Part shown: piece by piece, positions 54,877 to 63,826 of the stretch
Layout of the letters: each line of letters begins with the position of its first letter
Position numbering within the stretch: the first letter of the stretch is position 1
DNA from: Comamonadaceae bacterium CG12_big_fil_rev_8_21_14_0_65_59_15
Lineage (GTDB): Bacteria; Pseudomonadota; Gammaproteobacteria; Burkholderiales; Burkholderiaceae_C
DNA: 64,000 nucleotides
Reading direction: 5' to 3'
Assembly: GCA_002786915.1 (NCBI GenBank)
Contig: PCUV01000049.1
Coordinates: 124,001 to 188,000, forward strand
Program-made: the position numbers and the translations under genes
The notes under the pieces: model-generated
The model's input: the letters and a program-made list of their open reading frames with translations, nothing else
What the model was told of the DNA's origin: nothing
Database searches by the model: none

Positions 54877-55398
54877 ATGCGTTTAAGTACCAAAGGCCGT
54901 TTTGCCGTTACCGCCATGATTGACGTTGCCCTGCGCGAAAAGCTCGGGCCGGTACCGCTGTCCGACATTTCTGCGCGCCAGCAAATCTCGCTGTCGTATC
55001 TGGAGCAGATGTTCAGTCGCCTGCGCCAGCAGGGGCTGGTCGCCAGCACACGCGGCCCGGGCGGCGGCTACACACTGGGCCAGCGCACCGACGCCATCAC
55101 CGTGGCCGACATCATCAGCGCGGTGGAAGACGCTCCGGCCAAGACCAAGACCGAGCCAGCGGCCACCAAAGACATGGCGCAAGACCTGTGGGATTCGATG
55201 AACGCCCGGGTGGCAGAGTTCATGCAGTCGGTCACGCTGCGTAGCCTGGTGCTGGAGCAACTGGCCAAGGGCGTCAAGATCGAGCAAAAACCGGCGCCCA
55301 ACCGCGGTGTCTTCAAAAAGCCCGCACAACAAACGGTGCGCACCACCGCGCCCAATTCGGTGTTTGCCCTGGGGCAATCGCTGCTGGCACGCGGTTAA
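54877..55398 (+). CDS. Rrf2/IscR-like regulator without any cysteine
   Basis: 173 aa. The winged-helix part is that of IscR (MRLSTKGRFAVTAMIDVALR, ISLSYLEQMFSRLRQQGLV, RGPGGGYTLG, ITVADIISAVED). IscR then has three Cys that hold a [2Fe-2S] cluster; here that loop reads APAKTKTEPAATKDMAQDLW, and the entire protein has no Cys. It must either be permanently apo-like or sense something else. It is not followed by iscSUA. AGGAG precedes the ATG. Confidence 0.88.
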   Translation: MRLSTKGRFAVTAMIDVALREKLGPVPLSDISARQQISLSYLEQMFSRLRQQGLVASTRGPGGGYTLGQRTDAITVADIISAVEDAPAKTKTEPAATKDMAQDLWDSMNARVAEFMQSVTLRSLVLEQLAKGVKIEQKPAPNRGVFKKPAQQTVRTTAPNSVFALGQSLLARG

Positions 55399-55422
55399 AC
55401 ATAAAAAACACGGTCCTGCCCT

Positions 55423-55447
55423 GATAGCATCTGTACAAGGTGCTATC
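55423..55447. terminator. Bidirectional hairpin between the IscR-like gene and rnpB
   Basis: GATAGCA (55423-55429) pairs with TGCTATC (55441-55447), with A/T-rich sequence on both sides (AAAATAAAA after; TTTTTTATG when read in reverse). It separates the convergent IscR-like gene and rnpB. Confidence 0.65.
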
Positions 55448-55460
55448 AAAATAAAAGTGT

Positions 55461-55815
55461 GAAGCCCACCGATAAGCCGGATTCTGTGCATTGAGGTTGC
55501 CCTCAATGTGACTGCCATTCATCTGGGCTGTGGGTCACCCCACAGCTCGGTGCTACCTACCCGCACACTCCGGGGGCCCCATCAACGTGTGCCTATTTGG
55601 TATTGCTGCGCGTAGAGATTGCCCGTTTCACCCGCACCGGGTTGCCCCAGCGCGACTCGTCTCTGTTGCTCTGATCCTCACCTTATAGCCCCGCACTTGC
55701 GTGCGCGGCCTTTCAGTGGACAGCCGTTAGCTGCTACGCTGCCCTATGCAGTCCGGACGTTCCTCCAGTGCCTGGTTTCCCAGCTTGCACCAGCGGCAGT
55801 CTGGCGGGCTTCACG
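55461..55815 (-). ncRNA. rnpB: RNase P RNA (M1), type A
   Basis: Catalytic RNA that matures tRNA 5' ends. On the minus strand the 5' end reads GAAGCCCGCCAGACTGCCGC, followed by the conserved GGAGGAACGTCCGGACTGC and GGGCAG (P4 region); the 3' end reads AGAATCCGGCTTATCGGTGG then GCTTC. The CGATAAT just upstream (55823-55829) suits a -10 box. Length about 355, normal for type A. Ends are estimated to within a few bases. Confidence 0.94.
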
Positions 55816-55843
55816 GAGCGGGATTATCGGGGCATCCGCCGGG

Positions 55844-56206
55844 TTAACCCCTTGCGGCGGCAACAATTCCCTTCGGGTTGAAATAAGCCCGCGCCCGTGG
55901 CGTAAGCAACAGCAACGCGGACAGCGCCGTCAGCGCGGCCACTGCGCCCAGAATCAAGGCCAGCCGCGTCCAGGGCTGCTCCATGGCCGAGCGCTCCTGC
56001 ACCAGCAGCACCCCGGTGCGCAACCATTCCAGCGCACCCAAGACCAGCGCCACTTGCAGCACCGGGGGAACCCAGCGTTGGCGCAGCGCCAGCAGACCCA
56101 ACAACGCCAGCGCCGCAGCCACCATGACAGCGTTGTCAGCGTGCATGAAGTGCGCGCTCAGCAGCAAAAACGACACGCCCACCGGGCTCAGATAGACAAA
56201 AGTCAT
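55844..56206 (-). CDS. Small polytopic membrane protein, function unknown
   Basis: 120 aa with four hydrophobic segments (about residues 5-22, 27-42, 48-70, 82-102) and a short polar tail. No family recognised. It lies just upstream of rnpB on the same strand, so its end is close to the rnpB promoter. Confidence 0.7.
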   Translation of the reverse strand: MTFVYLSPVGVSFLLLSAHFMHADNAVMVAAALALLGLLALRQRWVPPVLQVALVLGALEWLRTGVLLVQERSAMEQPWTRLALILGAVAALTALSALLLLTPRARAYFNPKGIVAAARG

Positions 56207-56279
56207 AGCAGGTCTCGCAGATAGTAAAGGGCCACGGGCAGATTATCATGGTGACCTGCCCGATCACCACGAGCCTGCC

Positions 56280-58091
56280 ATGATTCGCCTCTCCGAACTC
56301 AAACTGCCCCTGTCGGCCCTGCCTGCGGTCACGCGCCGCGCCGCCGATGCACCCGCAGAAACCGACGCTGACCGCGCCCCGGTGGCGCACCCACTGCCCG
56401 CGCTGCGCCAGCTGGCCGCGCAGACGCTGGGCGTGGCCGAAGCTGACCTGGCTGAGCTGCACGTTTTCAAACGCAGCTTTGATGCGCGCCAGGCCGACAT
56501 TCGCGCGGTGTATATCGTGGATGCGACGTTGGCCAACCCGGCGCGTGAAGCGCAGCTACTGGACAAATTCAAGACCAACCCGCACATCCAGCCTACGCCC
56601 GACATGGCTTACCGGCTGGTGGCCCAGGCGCCCGCCCACTTGCCGCTGCGCCCGGTGGTGGTGGGTTTTGGTCCCTGCGGCATTTTCGCCGCGCTGCTGC
56701 TGGCGCAGATGGGCTTCAAACCGATTGTGCTGGAGCGCGGCCGCCCGGTGCGCGAACGCACGCAAGACACCTGGGGCCTGTGGCGCAAGCATGTGCTCAC
56801 ACCCGAGTCGAACGTGCAGTTTGGCGAAGGCGGTGCTGGCACGTTCTCGGACGGCAAGCTGTGGAGCCAGATTCGCGACCCGCGCCACCTGGGGCGCAAG
56901 GTGATGCAAGAGCTGGTGCAGGCCGGCGCGCCAGCCGACATTCTGTATGAAGCGCATCCGCACATTGGCACGTTCAAGCTGGTCAAGGTGGTGGAAGCGC
57001 TGCGCGCGCGCATCATCGCGCTGGGTGGCGAGGTGCGCTTTGGCCAGCGCGTGACCGATGTGCATATTGAGCCCGAAGGCGGCCAGCGCCATGTGCGCGG
57101 ACTGAGCGTACTCAACCAGGCCAGCGGGCAGACCGAAGAACTGCGCGCCGACCACGTCATTCTGGCGCTGGGCCACAGCGCACGCGACACCTTTGCCATG
57201 CTGCACGAACGCGGCGTGGCGCTGCAGGCGAAGGCGTTCTCAGTCGGCTTTCGCATTGAACATCCGCAGAGCGTGATCGACCGCGCGCTGTGGGGTCGCC
57301 ACGCGGGCCACCCGGTGCTGGGTGCTGCCGCTTACAAGCTGGTGCACCACGCCAGGAACGGTCGTGCGGTGTACAGCTTTTGCATGTGCCCAGGCGGCAC
57401 GGTGGTGGCAGCCACGTCGGAGCCAGGGCGCGTGGTGACCAACGGCATGAGCCAGTATTCACGCAACGAACGCAACGCCAACGCCGGTATCGTGGTGGGC
57501 ATCGAGCCCGCAGATTTTCCGCAGAAGGCGGCTGATTTTGATAAGGCTTTTGGGCCTCTGGCCGCCGCCAGCCATGCGCAAGAAGCTATTGAATTAAGGG
57601 CGCTTGACGCGCACGCCGTGCACCCGCTGGCGGGCATCAACCTGCAACGCGCGCTGGAGGCCAACGCCTATGTGCTGGGCGGGAGCAATTACAACGCACC
57701 GGGGCAGTTGGTGGGCGACTTCATCGCCGGGCGGTCGTCTACCGCCTTGGGCGCTGTGCTGCCGTCCTACAAGCCCGGGGTTCAGCTGGGCGACCTGCAC
57801 TGCGCTTTGCCCAGCTACGCGATCGAGGCCATGGTCGAGGCCCTGCCGGTGTTTGGCAAGAAGATCAAAGGTTTTGACATGATGGATGCGGTGCTGACCG
57901 GGGTCGAGACGCGCACCTCCAGCCCCTTGCGCATCCCACGCGGGGAGGATTTTCAGAGCACCAACACGGCCGGGCTGTACCCCGGTGGCGAAGGCGCAGG
58001 CTACGCCGGGGGCATTTTGTCGGCCGGGGTGGATGGCATCAAGCTGGCCGAGGCACTGGCAGGTGCGGTCATTGCGGCAAATTCGCGCTGA
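56280..58091 (+). CDS. FAD-dependent dehydrogenase, COG2509 type
   Basis: 603 aa. Starts with about 115 residues typical of the family (LSELKLPLSALPAVTRR, then a ferredoxin-like fold), then FAD site VVGFGPCGIFAALLLAQMG, a GGAGTFSDGKLWSQIRDPRH segment, and the C-terminal NAD/FAD part (GLYPGGEGAGYAGGILSA). Substrate unknown. Residues about 424-438 overlap a degenerate dispersed element. Confidence 0.88.
   Translation: MIRLSELKLPLSALPAVTRRAADAPAETDADRAPVAHPLPALRQLAAQTLGVAEADLAELHVFKRSFDARQADIRAVYIVDATLANPAREAQLLDKFKTNPHIQPTPDMAYRLVAQAPAHLPLRPVVVGFGPCGIFAALLLAQMGFKPIVLERGRPVRERTQDTWGLWRKHVLTPESNVQFGEGGAGTFSDGKLWSQIRDPRHLGRKVMQELVQAGAPADILYEAHPHIGTFKLVKVVEALRARIIALGGEVRFGQRVTDVHIEPEGGQRHVRGLSVLNQASGQTEELRADHVILALGHSARDTFAMLHERGVALQAKAFSVGFRIEHPQSVIDRALWGRHAGHPVLGAAAYKLVHHARNGRAVYSFCMCPGGTVVAATSEPGRVVTNGMSQYSRNERNANAGIVVGIEPADFPQKAADFDKAFGPLAAASHAQEAIELRALDAHAVHPLAGINLQRALEANAYVLGGSNYNAPGQLVGDFIAGRSSTALGAVLPSYKPGVQLGDLHCALPSYAIEAMVEALPVFGKKIKGFDMMDAVLTGVETRTSSPLRIPRGEDFQSTNTAGLYPGGEGAGYAGGILSAGVDGIKLAEALAGAVIAANSR
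57549..57593 (-). repeat. Dispersed palindromic element, copy 9 (in the FAD gene), degenerate
   Basis: Minus strand reads TTCAATAGCTTCTTGCGCAT, GGCTGGCGGCGG, CCAGAGGCCCAAAAGCC. Core and GAGGCC arm recognisable; central part diverged. Confidence 0.45.
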
Positions 58092-58145
58092 CCCCATGCA
58101 ACGCTGTCACCGATGTATGCTGCAACGGCACGGTAAGGAGTGCAC

Positions 58146-58613
58146 ATGAACGACTGGACCGCTCAAAGCAATCCGTCCAAGCAAACTTGGATGGTCGCAA
58201 TGTTGACCGCCATGAGCTTGGTGTTGCTCTACGCTTGTCGCCATTTCAGTAATATCAACACCAAGGCGGGGTTCTTGCTGGGGCTTTTGTTGCTGGTGCT
58301 GGGCGCGTGGGGGCTGCTGACCCGCAGCACGCAAACCATTGTCATTGACGCCCAAAAACGGCGCATCACCGTCACGGACAAGTCCCGCACGGGAAGCAGC
58401 GAGCGCGTGATCCGGTTTGATGACATCACCCATGTGGGCATGGGCTACCTGGGTAAACGCTCCAATTTTGTTCAGTGGCACTACCTGAGCCTGTTGCTGC
58501 GCAGCGGCGAACGCTACCCCCTGTTTGCGCCCGGTCGCTTTTATGAAGGCAGCAGCGACGAGCGCACCGTGCAAGGCTGGCGCGACCGGCTGGAGACCAT
58601 GCTGCGCGCTTGA
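58146..58613 (+). CDS. Membrane protein with two helices and a soluble domain, function unknown
   Basis: 155 aa. Two helices (about residues 15-35 and 43-62, the latter GFLLGLLLLVLGAWGLL), then a soluble beta-rich domain (TIVIDAQKRRITVTDKS, RVIRFDDITHVGMGYLG), resembling PH-like domains of small membrane proteins. AAGGAG 7 bases before ATG 58146 fixes the start. No partner evident. Confidence 0.78.
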   Translation: MNDWTAQSNPSKQTWMVAMLTAMSLVLLYACRHFSNINTKAGFLLGLLLLVLGAWGLLTRSTQTIVIDAQKRRITVTDKSRTGSSERVIRFDDITHVGMGYLGKRSNFVQWHYLSLLLRSGERYPLFAPGRFYEGSSDERTVQGWRDRLETMLRA

Positions 58614-58697
58614 CGGATGCGGATGAGCGTGGAAGCATGTGCTACATGTCCTTGTTTACTTTGGAGTAATTCCGAGGCGCTGTACGGCTGCTTATCA

Positions 58698-58716
58698 GTG
58701 TGCATAAAATGCACAC
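58698..58716. promoter_or_regulatory. Perfect palindrome abutting the brnT start codon (operator)
   Basis: GTGTGCAT-AAA-ATGCACAC, 8-bp perfect arms, ending one base before the ATG at 58717. BrnTA operons are autorepressed by BrnA; this is the obvious site. Confidence 0.75.
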
Positions 58717-59001
58717 ATGCCAAGTTCCAAAATATTCAACTGGGATGCCGACAAAAACCAATTATTGATACGTGAGCGCGGTATTTCGTTTGAAAGAATT
58801 GTTTTTGAAATCGCCAATGGACAAGAGCTGACCGTGCTTGAACACCCCAACCAGGAAAAGTACCCGGGGCAAAAAATTTCCATGGTCCAGGTTGACGATT
58901 ACGTTTACGCAGTGCCCTTCGTCGAGACAGAAACAGGGATTTTTTTGAAAACCATCATTCCAAGCCGCAAGGCAACCAGGCAATACAGGAGGAAACCATG
59001 A
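58717..59001 (+). CDS. brnT: Toxin BrnT
   Basis: 94-aa BrnT-family ribonuclease toxin. Starts IFNWDADKNQLLIRERGISF, the family pattern FxWDxxKxxxNxxKHGxxF, with EEA-type segment FERIVFEIANG; C-terminal ISxRxAxRxE equivalent IIPSRKATRQYRRKP. Intact. Its stop overlaps the brnA ATG (4 bases). Confidence 0.88.
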   Translation: MPSSKIFNWDADKNQLLIRERGISFERIVFEIANGQELTVLEHPNQEKYPGQKISMVQVDDYVYAVPFVETETGIFLKTIIPSRKATRQYRRKP

Positions 59002-59276
59002 AAAAAAATCTCATCTATGACGATGAAGAGTTGGAAATACTCAAGGCTTGGGAAGCTGGCACGCTCAAACCCGTCAGTGGCGTGGCGAAACAGATCAAAG
59101 CCCATCAAACCGCTGCCGAGGCCACCTTCAAAAAAGATCAGCGACTGAATATCCGTATTTCAAGCCGCGATTTAAGGAATTTACAGGCATGCGCTCTGGC
59201 CGAGGGGATACCTTACCAAACGTTTGCTGCCAGTTTATTGCATCAATTTGTCAGCGGCCGGTTGGTCAAGGCCTAG
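58998..59276 (+). CDS. brnA: Antitoxin BrnA-like (ribbon-helix-helix)
   Basis: 92-aa antitoxin. N-terminal part ILKAWEAGTLKPVSG for toxin binding; C-terminal RHH: RLNIRISSRDLRNLQACALA, EGIPYQTFAASLLHQFVSG. Slightly different from classical BrnA, but gene order and overlap with brnT are typical. Confidence 0.85.
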   Translation: MKKNLIYDDEELEILKAWEAGTLKPVSGVAKQIKAHQTAAEATFKKDQRLNIRISSRDLRNLQACALAEGIPYQTFAASLLHQFVSGRLVKA

Positions 59277-59331
59277 ACGCTTGTCGGAATTTGAGCGTTC
59301 CCAAGCATCATTCGATGTTTGTGTATTCGCG

Positions 59332-59961
59332 TTACTGAGCCCGTTTGAAAAACGCCAGTGCTGAACCGGCCAGTACAAACAGGCTGCCAAAGGTGCGGTT
59401 CATGGCGCGGATGTGCGCGGGCTCCTTGAGCGCGCCCAGCACCCGCGAGGCCAAAGCGGTGTAGCCCGACATCACCACCATGTCGGTAAAGGCCAGCGTG
59501 GCCCCGATGATCAGGTACTGCGGCCACAGGGGTTGATGCAAATTCATGAACTGCGGCACCACCGCCAGCAAAAACACCGTGCCCTTGGGGTTGACCACGT
59601 TGATCATCCAGGCTTTGACGATCAGCGCGCGCTGTGTCACCACCTCACCCGTGTCTGACACCGCCACCATGGGCCGCGCTGGCGCGCGCCACTGCGCTAT
59701 GCCCAGCCACACCAGATACGCCACGCCCAGCCACTTGACCACGGTAAACGCGGTGGCCGATGCCGCAATCAGCGCCCCCAGACCGGCACCGACGATCAGC
59801 AGTTGAGTCCAGATGCCCAGCACCAGGCCGAAGATGGTGACGTAGCCGTATCTGAAGCCGTGGTTCAGCCCCGCGCTCATCGAGGCAATGGCACCCGGCC
59901 CAGGTGAGATGCTGATGGCCCAGGACGCCGCAAAAAAAGCCAACCAAGTAGAAAATTCCAT
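59332..59961 (-). CDS. LysE/RhtB-family amino acid exporter
   Basis: 209 aa, six membrane helices; starts FSTWLAFFAASWAISISPGPGAIASMSAG, the family SPGP signature. Exports amino acids or related small molecules; substrate not fixed. Divergent from the glutamine-synthetase-like gene (47 bases), so the two may serve the same metabolite. Confidence 0.9.
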   Translation of the reverse strand: MEFSTWLAFFAASWAISISPGPGAIASMSAGLNHGFRYGYVTIFGLVLGIWTQLLIVGAGLGALIAASATAFTVVKWLGVAYLVWLGIAQWRAPARPMVAVSDTGEVVTQRALIVKAWMINVVNPKGTVFLLAVVPQFMNLHQPLWPQYLIIGATLAFTDMVVMSGYTALASRVLGALKEPAHIRAMNRTFGSLFVLAGSALAFFKRAQ

Positions 59962-60007
59962 GTGTCGAGTCTAATACGGCATCCAGATGATTCTCGAAAG
60001 ACATGAG

Positions 60008-61363
60008 ATGACACACACGAAAGATGCAGCATCAAACAACCCGTTGTCAGACTTTTTCAGACAGCATGGTGTGCGCGAGGTTGAATGCATTTTTGCCGAC
60101 ATCACAGGTTATCCACGCGGCAAACTCATGCCTGCAGCCAGCTTTGCCGCGGGCGCTGAACTGCGCATTTGCCAGGCGATTCCGATGCAGGCCGTCACGG
60201 GCGACTACTCCTACAACCCGGTGTTCCCCGACGCAGACCCCGACGTGCGCATGGATCCCGACTACCGCACGCTGACGCTGGCACCTTGGGCCAGCGTGCC
60301 GCGTGCCGTGGCACTGCACGATTGCGTCGAGCTCAACGGTGACCCCTGCGTGTTTGCGCCGCGCAGCGTTCTCAAAAGAGTGCTGGCGAGTTACCAGGCA
60401 CGCGGTTGGACCCCGGTGGTGGCACCCGAGATTGAGTTTTACCTCACCGCTGCCAACGCCGATCCGGCGCAGCCGCTAGCTGCACCGCTATTGCGCGCTG
60501 GGCGTCCCGAGGTGGGGCAAAGCGCGTTCAGCACGAACGCGCTCAACGACCTGGCACCGTTCTGGGACGAATTCCGTTCGGCATTGGCCACGCTGAACGT
60601 CGCTGCCGATACCTGGCTGCACGAAGTGGGCACCAGCCAGTATGAAATCAACCTGTTGCATGGCGATGCGGTCGCGGTGGCAGATCAGGCGTTTTTGTTC
60701 AAGTACGCCGCGCGTGAGATTGCGCTCAAGCATGGGCTGAACGCGGTGTTCATGGCCAAACCGATCGCGGGCAGCCCCGGCAGCTCGATGCACCTGCACC
60801 AGAGCGTGGTGGACGCGCAAGGGCGCAACATTTTCAGCCTGCCCGACGGCGCGCAAAGTCCTTTGCTGGAGCAGTTCATGGCCGGTTTGCAGGCCTATAT
60901 CCCTGATCTGATGCTGATGCTGGCGCCCAACGTCAATTCTTATCGACGCTACGTAGCAGGCAGTCAGGCGCCCATCAACCTGCAGTGGGGGTATGACAAC
61001 CGCACGGCCGGGCTGCGCGTGCCTGCCAGCACACCTGTAGCGCGGCGCGTGGAGAACCGTGTGGCCGGTGCCGACGCCAACCCTTATCTGGCCATTGCAG
61101 CCTCTTTGGCAGCGGGTCTGGCCGGCATGGAGCAGCACCTGCAAGCCACACCTGCGCTCACTGGTAACGGCTACAAGGAAACGGGCGCTCTGCCACAGCA
61201 GATGAGCGATGCGCTAGAAAAAATGGAGCACAGTTCCTTTGCAAGGCAAGCGCTTGGCCATGATTTTGTAACAGGTTACACGGCCGTCAAGAGGCTTGAA
61301 CTGGGCCAGTTTTCAAGCGAAATCAGCGCTTGGGAGCGCCGCTATTTGTTGCCGCAGGTGTGA
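60008..61363 (+). CDS. Glutamine synthetase family ligase (PuuA/GlnA-like, probably gamma-glutamyl-amine)
   Basis: 451 aa, GS fold: N-terminal EVECIFADITGYPRGKLMPA, ATP/Mg site APEIEFYL, GSPGSSMHLHQS, and RRYVAGSQAPINLQWGYDNR. The N-terminal FADITGYPRGK form, in place of a classical GlnA start, and the short length point to the gamma-glutamylputrescine-synthetase/PuuA-like group, which joins glutamate to amines. No other puu genes are next to it. ATG 60008 is preferred to 59987. Confidence 0.85.
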   Translation: MTHTKDAASNNPLSDFFRQHGVREVECIFADITGYPRGKLMPAASFAAGAELRICQAIPMQAVTGDYSYNPVFPDADPDVRMDPDYRTLTLAPWASVPRAVALHDCVELNGDPCVFAPRSVLKRVLASYQARGWTPVVAPEIEFYLTAANADPAQPLAAPLLRAGRPEVGQSAFSTNALNDLAPFWDEFRSALATLNVAADTWLHEVGTSQYEINLLHGDAVAVADQAFLFKYAAREIALKHGLNAVFMAKPIAGSPGSSMHLHQSVVDAQGRNIFSLPDGAQSPLLEQFMAGLQAYIPDLMLMLAPNVNSYRRYVAGSQAPINLQWGYDNRTAGLRVPASTPVARRVENRVAGADANPYLAIAASLAAGLAGMEQHLQATPALTGNGYKETGALPQQMSDALEKMEHSSFARQALGHDFVTGYTAVKRLELGQFSSEISAWERRYLLPQV

Positions 61364-61397
61364 GCGGCCGTGGTGCTAACGCTTACGACCAGCCGCA

Positions 61398-63767
61398 CTA
61401 CTTGATACAGACCGAGCGCACCATTTTCAGGTCCGTCAGGCCCATCATGACTTTTTCCATGCCGTCCATCTTGAGAGTGCGCATGCCGCCCTCAACCGCG
61501 GCGGCAAAAACCTGGGCCACCCGTGCGCGCTCCTGAATCAGCTTCTTGATGCCTTCGTCGGCAATCAGCAGTTCGTGCAGGCCCACGCGGCCCTTGTAGC
61601 CGGTCTGGTTGCACTTATCACAACCCACGTGGCGGTAAAACTTGAGCTCGCCGTCCTGAGCGTACTGCGTCTTCCAACTGGCGATGAGCTTGTCCAGTTC
61701 GGTGTCAAAGTTGCCTTGCCAGGCCGCTGAATGACGCAGCTCCTCAGCATATTCAGTGGCGAACAGGCGCAGTTCATCGTCGTCGGGCACATAAGCTTCT
61801 TTGCAGGCGCAAAGTTTTTTGGCCAGCCGCTGCGCCAAAATACCCAGCAAGGCGTCGGCAAAATTGAACGGATCCATGCCCATGTCAAGCAAACGGGTGA
61901 TCGACTCCGGGGCTGAATTGGTATGCAAGGTGGAAAAAACCAGGTGACCGGTCAGCGACGCTTCCACACCCATGGCCACGGTTTCATGGTCGCGCGACTC
62001 ACCCACCATGATGATGTCGGGGTCGGCACGCAAAAACGCACGCATAACCAGCGCAAAATCAATGCCCGCCTTGCGGTTGATCTGCACCTGACGCAGACCC
62101 TTTTGCGTGATTTCAACCGGGTCTTCGGCGGTCCAGATTTTGGTGTCGGGCTTGTTCAGGTGCTTCAGGATCGAATGTAGCGTGGTGGTCTTGCCGGACC
62201 CGGTAGGACCGCACACGTAGAACAGCCCATAGGGTTTCTCGACCGTTCGCAGCACACGATCCATGTTGTGTGCGGTCAACCCGAGCTTGTCCAGCGGGAT
62301 CGGCTCTCCTGCGGCCAGAATCCGCATGACGACATCCTCAACACCACCGGCTGAAGGGATGGTTGCAACGCGCAGTTCAATATCCGCCGGGCCGTATTTT
62401 TTGAACTTGATCTTGCCGTCTTGCGGCTTGCGGCGCTCAGAAATATCCAGGTCACACATGATCTTCAGGCGCGTGACCATGGCCTGCCTAAAGTGCGATG
62501 GCACCTCAATGTAAGGTTGCAGCGAACCGTCCACCCGGAACCGGATGCCCGTTTTGAGCTTACCTGGCATGGGCTCGATATGGATGTCAGACACCCCCTG
62601 GTGATAAGCGTCCAGGATCACCTTGTTGACAAACTTGACCAGCTCGTTGTCGGCAGCGGCCGATTCAAGAGAGTCGTCAACACTGCCGTCTTCCATTGGC
62701 GCGCTGTCCATGTCGGCCAGCATTTCATCAATGCTGCCACCGGCATTTTCCAGTCCAAAAATCTGATTGAGCGTGTCCTGAAACTCAGCGTGCGTTGTAA
62801 CACGGTAAACAAATTTGGTGAGGCGCGGAAATACCTGCGTGACAATTCGGGAGCTACGCACTGCTTCCGGATCCAGACACATCACAATCAGCCCCTCGGG
62901 CGAGTCTTCCAGGGGAACCCAACCCTGTTCTTCTATGAACTCCCGTTTGAGAGCGCCATGCAGCGCCTCGGCCCGGATGCGGCCCTCTGCCCAAGGTTCA
63001 TAAGTCACACCAAAAAATTTGGCCAGCGAAGACCCGATCTGGCCGGACCGCACCTGGTATTGCGTGCGCAAGACATGCTCTACGGATTGTCCTTGTTCAC
63101 GCGCATCTTGCAGGCATTTTTGTAGTTCGGCGGCAGTCATGACACCTTCTGCGACCAATCCGTCGTATTTGGTGGACATGCGATAGACGCCGTCTTCGGC
63201 CCCGTGGATGCGGTGTCGAATGGCCGTGGCCAGCGTCTTGCACAGCTGTGACATGCCTTCGATCTCAAGTCCACCAAAGGTCTCGTTGTTCTTGTTGTTG
63301 ATGACCTGCAGCACACCAAAAAGAGTATCACCGTCAAGAATGGGCGACACCATCATCTGACGGGTACGGTAACCCGAGCGCTTGTCCACCTCTTTCAGGA
63401 ACGTCAGCTGCGGGTGAATTTTCTTGAGCGCATCGTCGTCATACACATCCGCAAGATTGACCGAGTCACGGCTGTAAGCGACATAGCCCGCAATGCTTTG
63501 TGGCGTGATCGGGAGTTTGAGATCGCGGCTGCTGTTGAGCCCCGTTTTCACCTTGGAAACAATGGCGGTCTGGTCATCGTTGACCACGTACAGGGTCAGA
63601 CGGTCGGCATTGAACAGCTTACAGATCTCCGCGCTTGCATCGAGCATGATTTGTTCGATGTTCTCGGTTTCGTGAATTTGCGCAGTGACATGCTGAAGTT
63701 GTTTGTAAAACAACGCTTCAAATGTCATGCCAGAGCTTTCAGTGGACGTTTTCACAGGCAGACTCAT
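61398..63767 (-). CDS. GAF-domain PilB/GspE-family secretion or pilus ATPase
   Basis: 789 aa in three parts: an N-terminal GAF domain (about residues 25-185; IEQIMLDASAEICKLFNADR), a MshE/PilB N-domain (about 210-350), and the T2SSE ATPase (about 380-760) with Walker A GPTGSGKTTT near 520, Walker B ADPDIIMVGESRD and a zinc site CACKEAYVPDD ... CDKCNQTGYKGR. All catalytic parts intact. With pilB of the pilBCD cluster deleted, this is the only full assembly ATPase of the window. An FHA gene ends 59 bases upstream. Confidence 0.92.
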   Translation of the reverse strand: MSLPVKTSTESSGMTFEALFYKQLQHVTAQIHETENIEQIMLDASAEICKLFNADRLTLYVVNDDQTAIVSKVKTGLNSSRDLKLPITPQSIAGYVAYSRDSVNLADVYDDDALKKIHPQLTFLKEVDKRSGYRTRQMMVSPILDGDTLFGVLQVINNKNNETFGGLEIEGMSQLCKTLATAIRHRIHGAEDGVYRMSTKYDGLVAEGVMTAAELQKCLQDAREQGQSVEHVLRTQYQVRSGQIGSSLAKFFGVTYEPWAEGRIRAEALHGALKREFIEEQGWVPLEDSPEGLIVMCLDPEAVRSSRIVTQVFPRLTKFVYRVTTHAEFQDTLNQIFGLENAGGSIDEMLADMDSAPMEDGSVDDSLESAAADNELVKFVNKVILDAYHQGVSDIHIEPMPGKLKTGIRFRVDGSLQPYIEVPSHFRQAMVTRLKIMCDLDISERRKPQDGKIKFKKYGPADIELRVATIPSAGGVEDVVMRILAAGEPIPLDKLGLTAHNMDRVLRTVEKPYGLFYVCGPTGSGKTTTLHSILKHLNKPDTKIWTAEDPVEITQKGLRQVQINRKAGIDFALVMRAFLRADPDIIMVGESRDHETVAMGVEASLTGHLVFSTLHTNSAPESITRLLDMGMDPFNFADALLGILAQRLAKKLCACKEAYVPDDDELRLFATEYAEELRHSAAWQGNFDTELDKLIASWKTQYAQDGELKFYRHVGCDKCNQTGYKGRVGLHELLIADEGIKKLIQERARVAQVFAAAVEGGMRTLKMDGMEKVMMGLTDLKMVRSVCIK

Positions 63768-63826
63768 AAAAAGGTGACGTCAATCAAGCCATTTGATAAC
63801 GCCAAAAATCCAACACGAATCACCAT

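Noticed and set aside
60470..60510. Possible dispersed element in the glutamine-synthetase-like gene
   Set aside because: Shares GCTAGCTGC and TTGCGCGCT only; no second arm.
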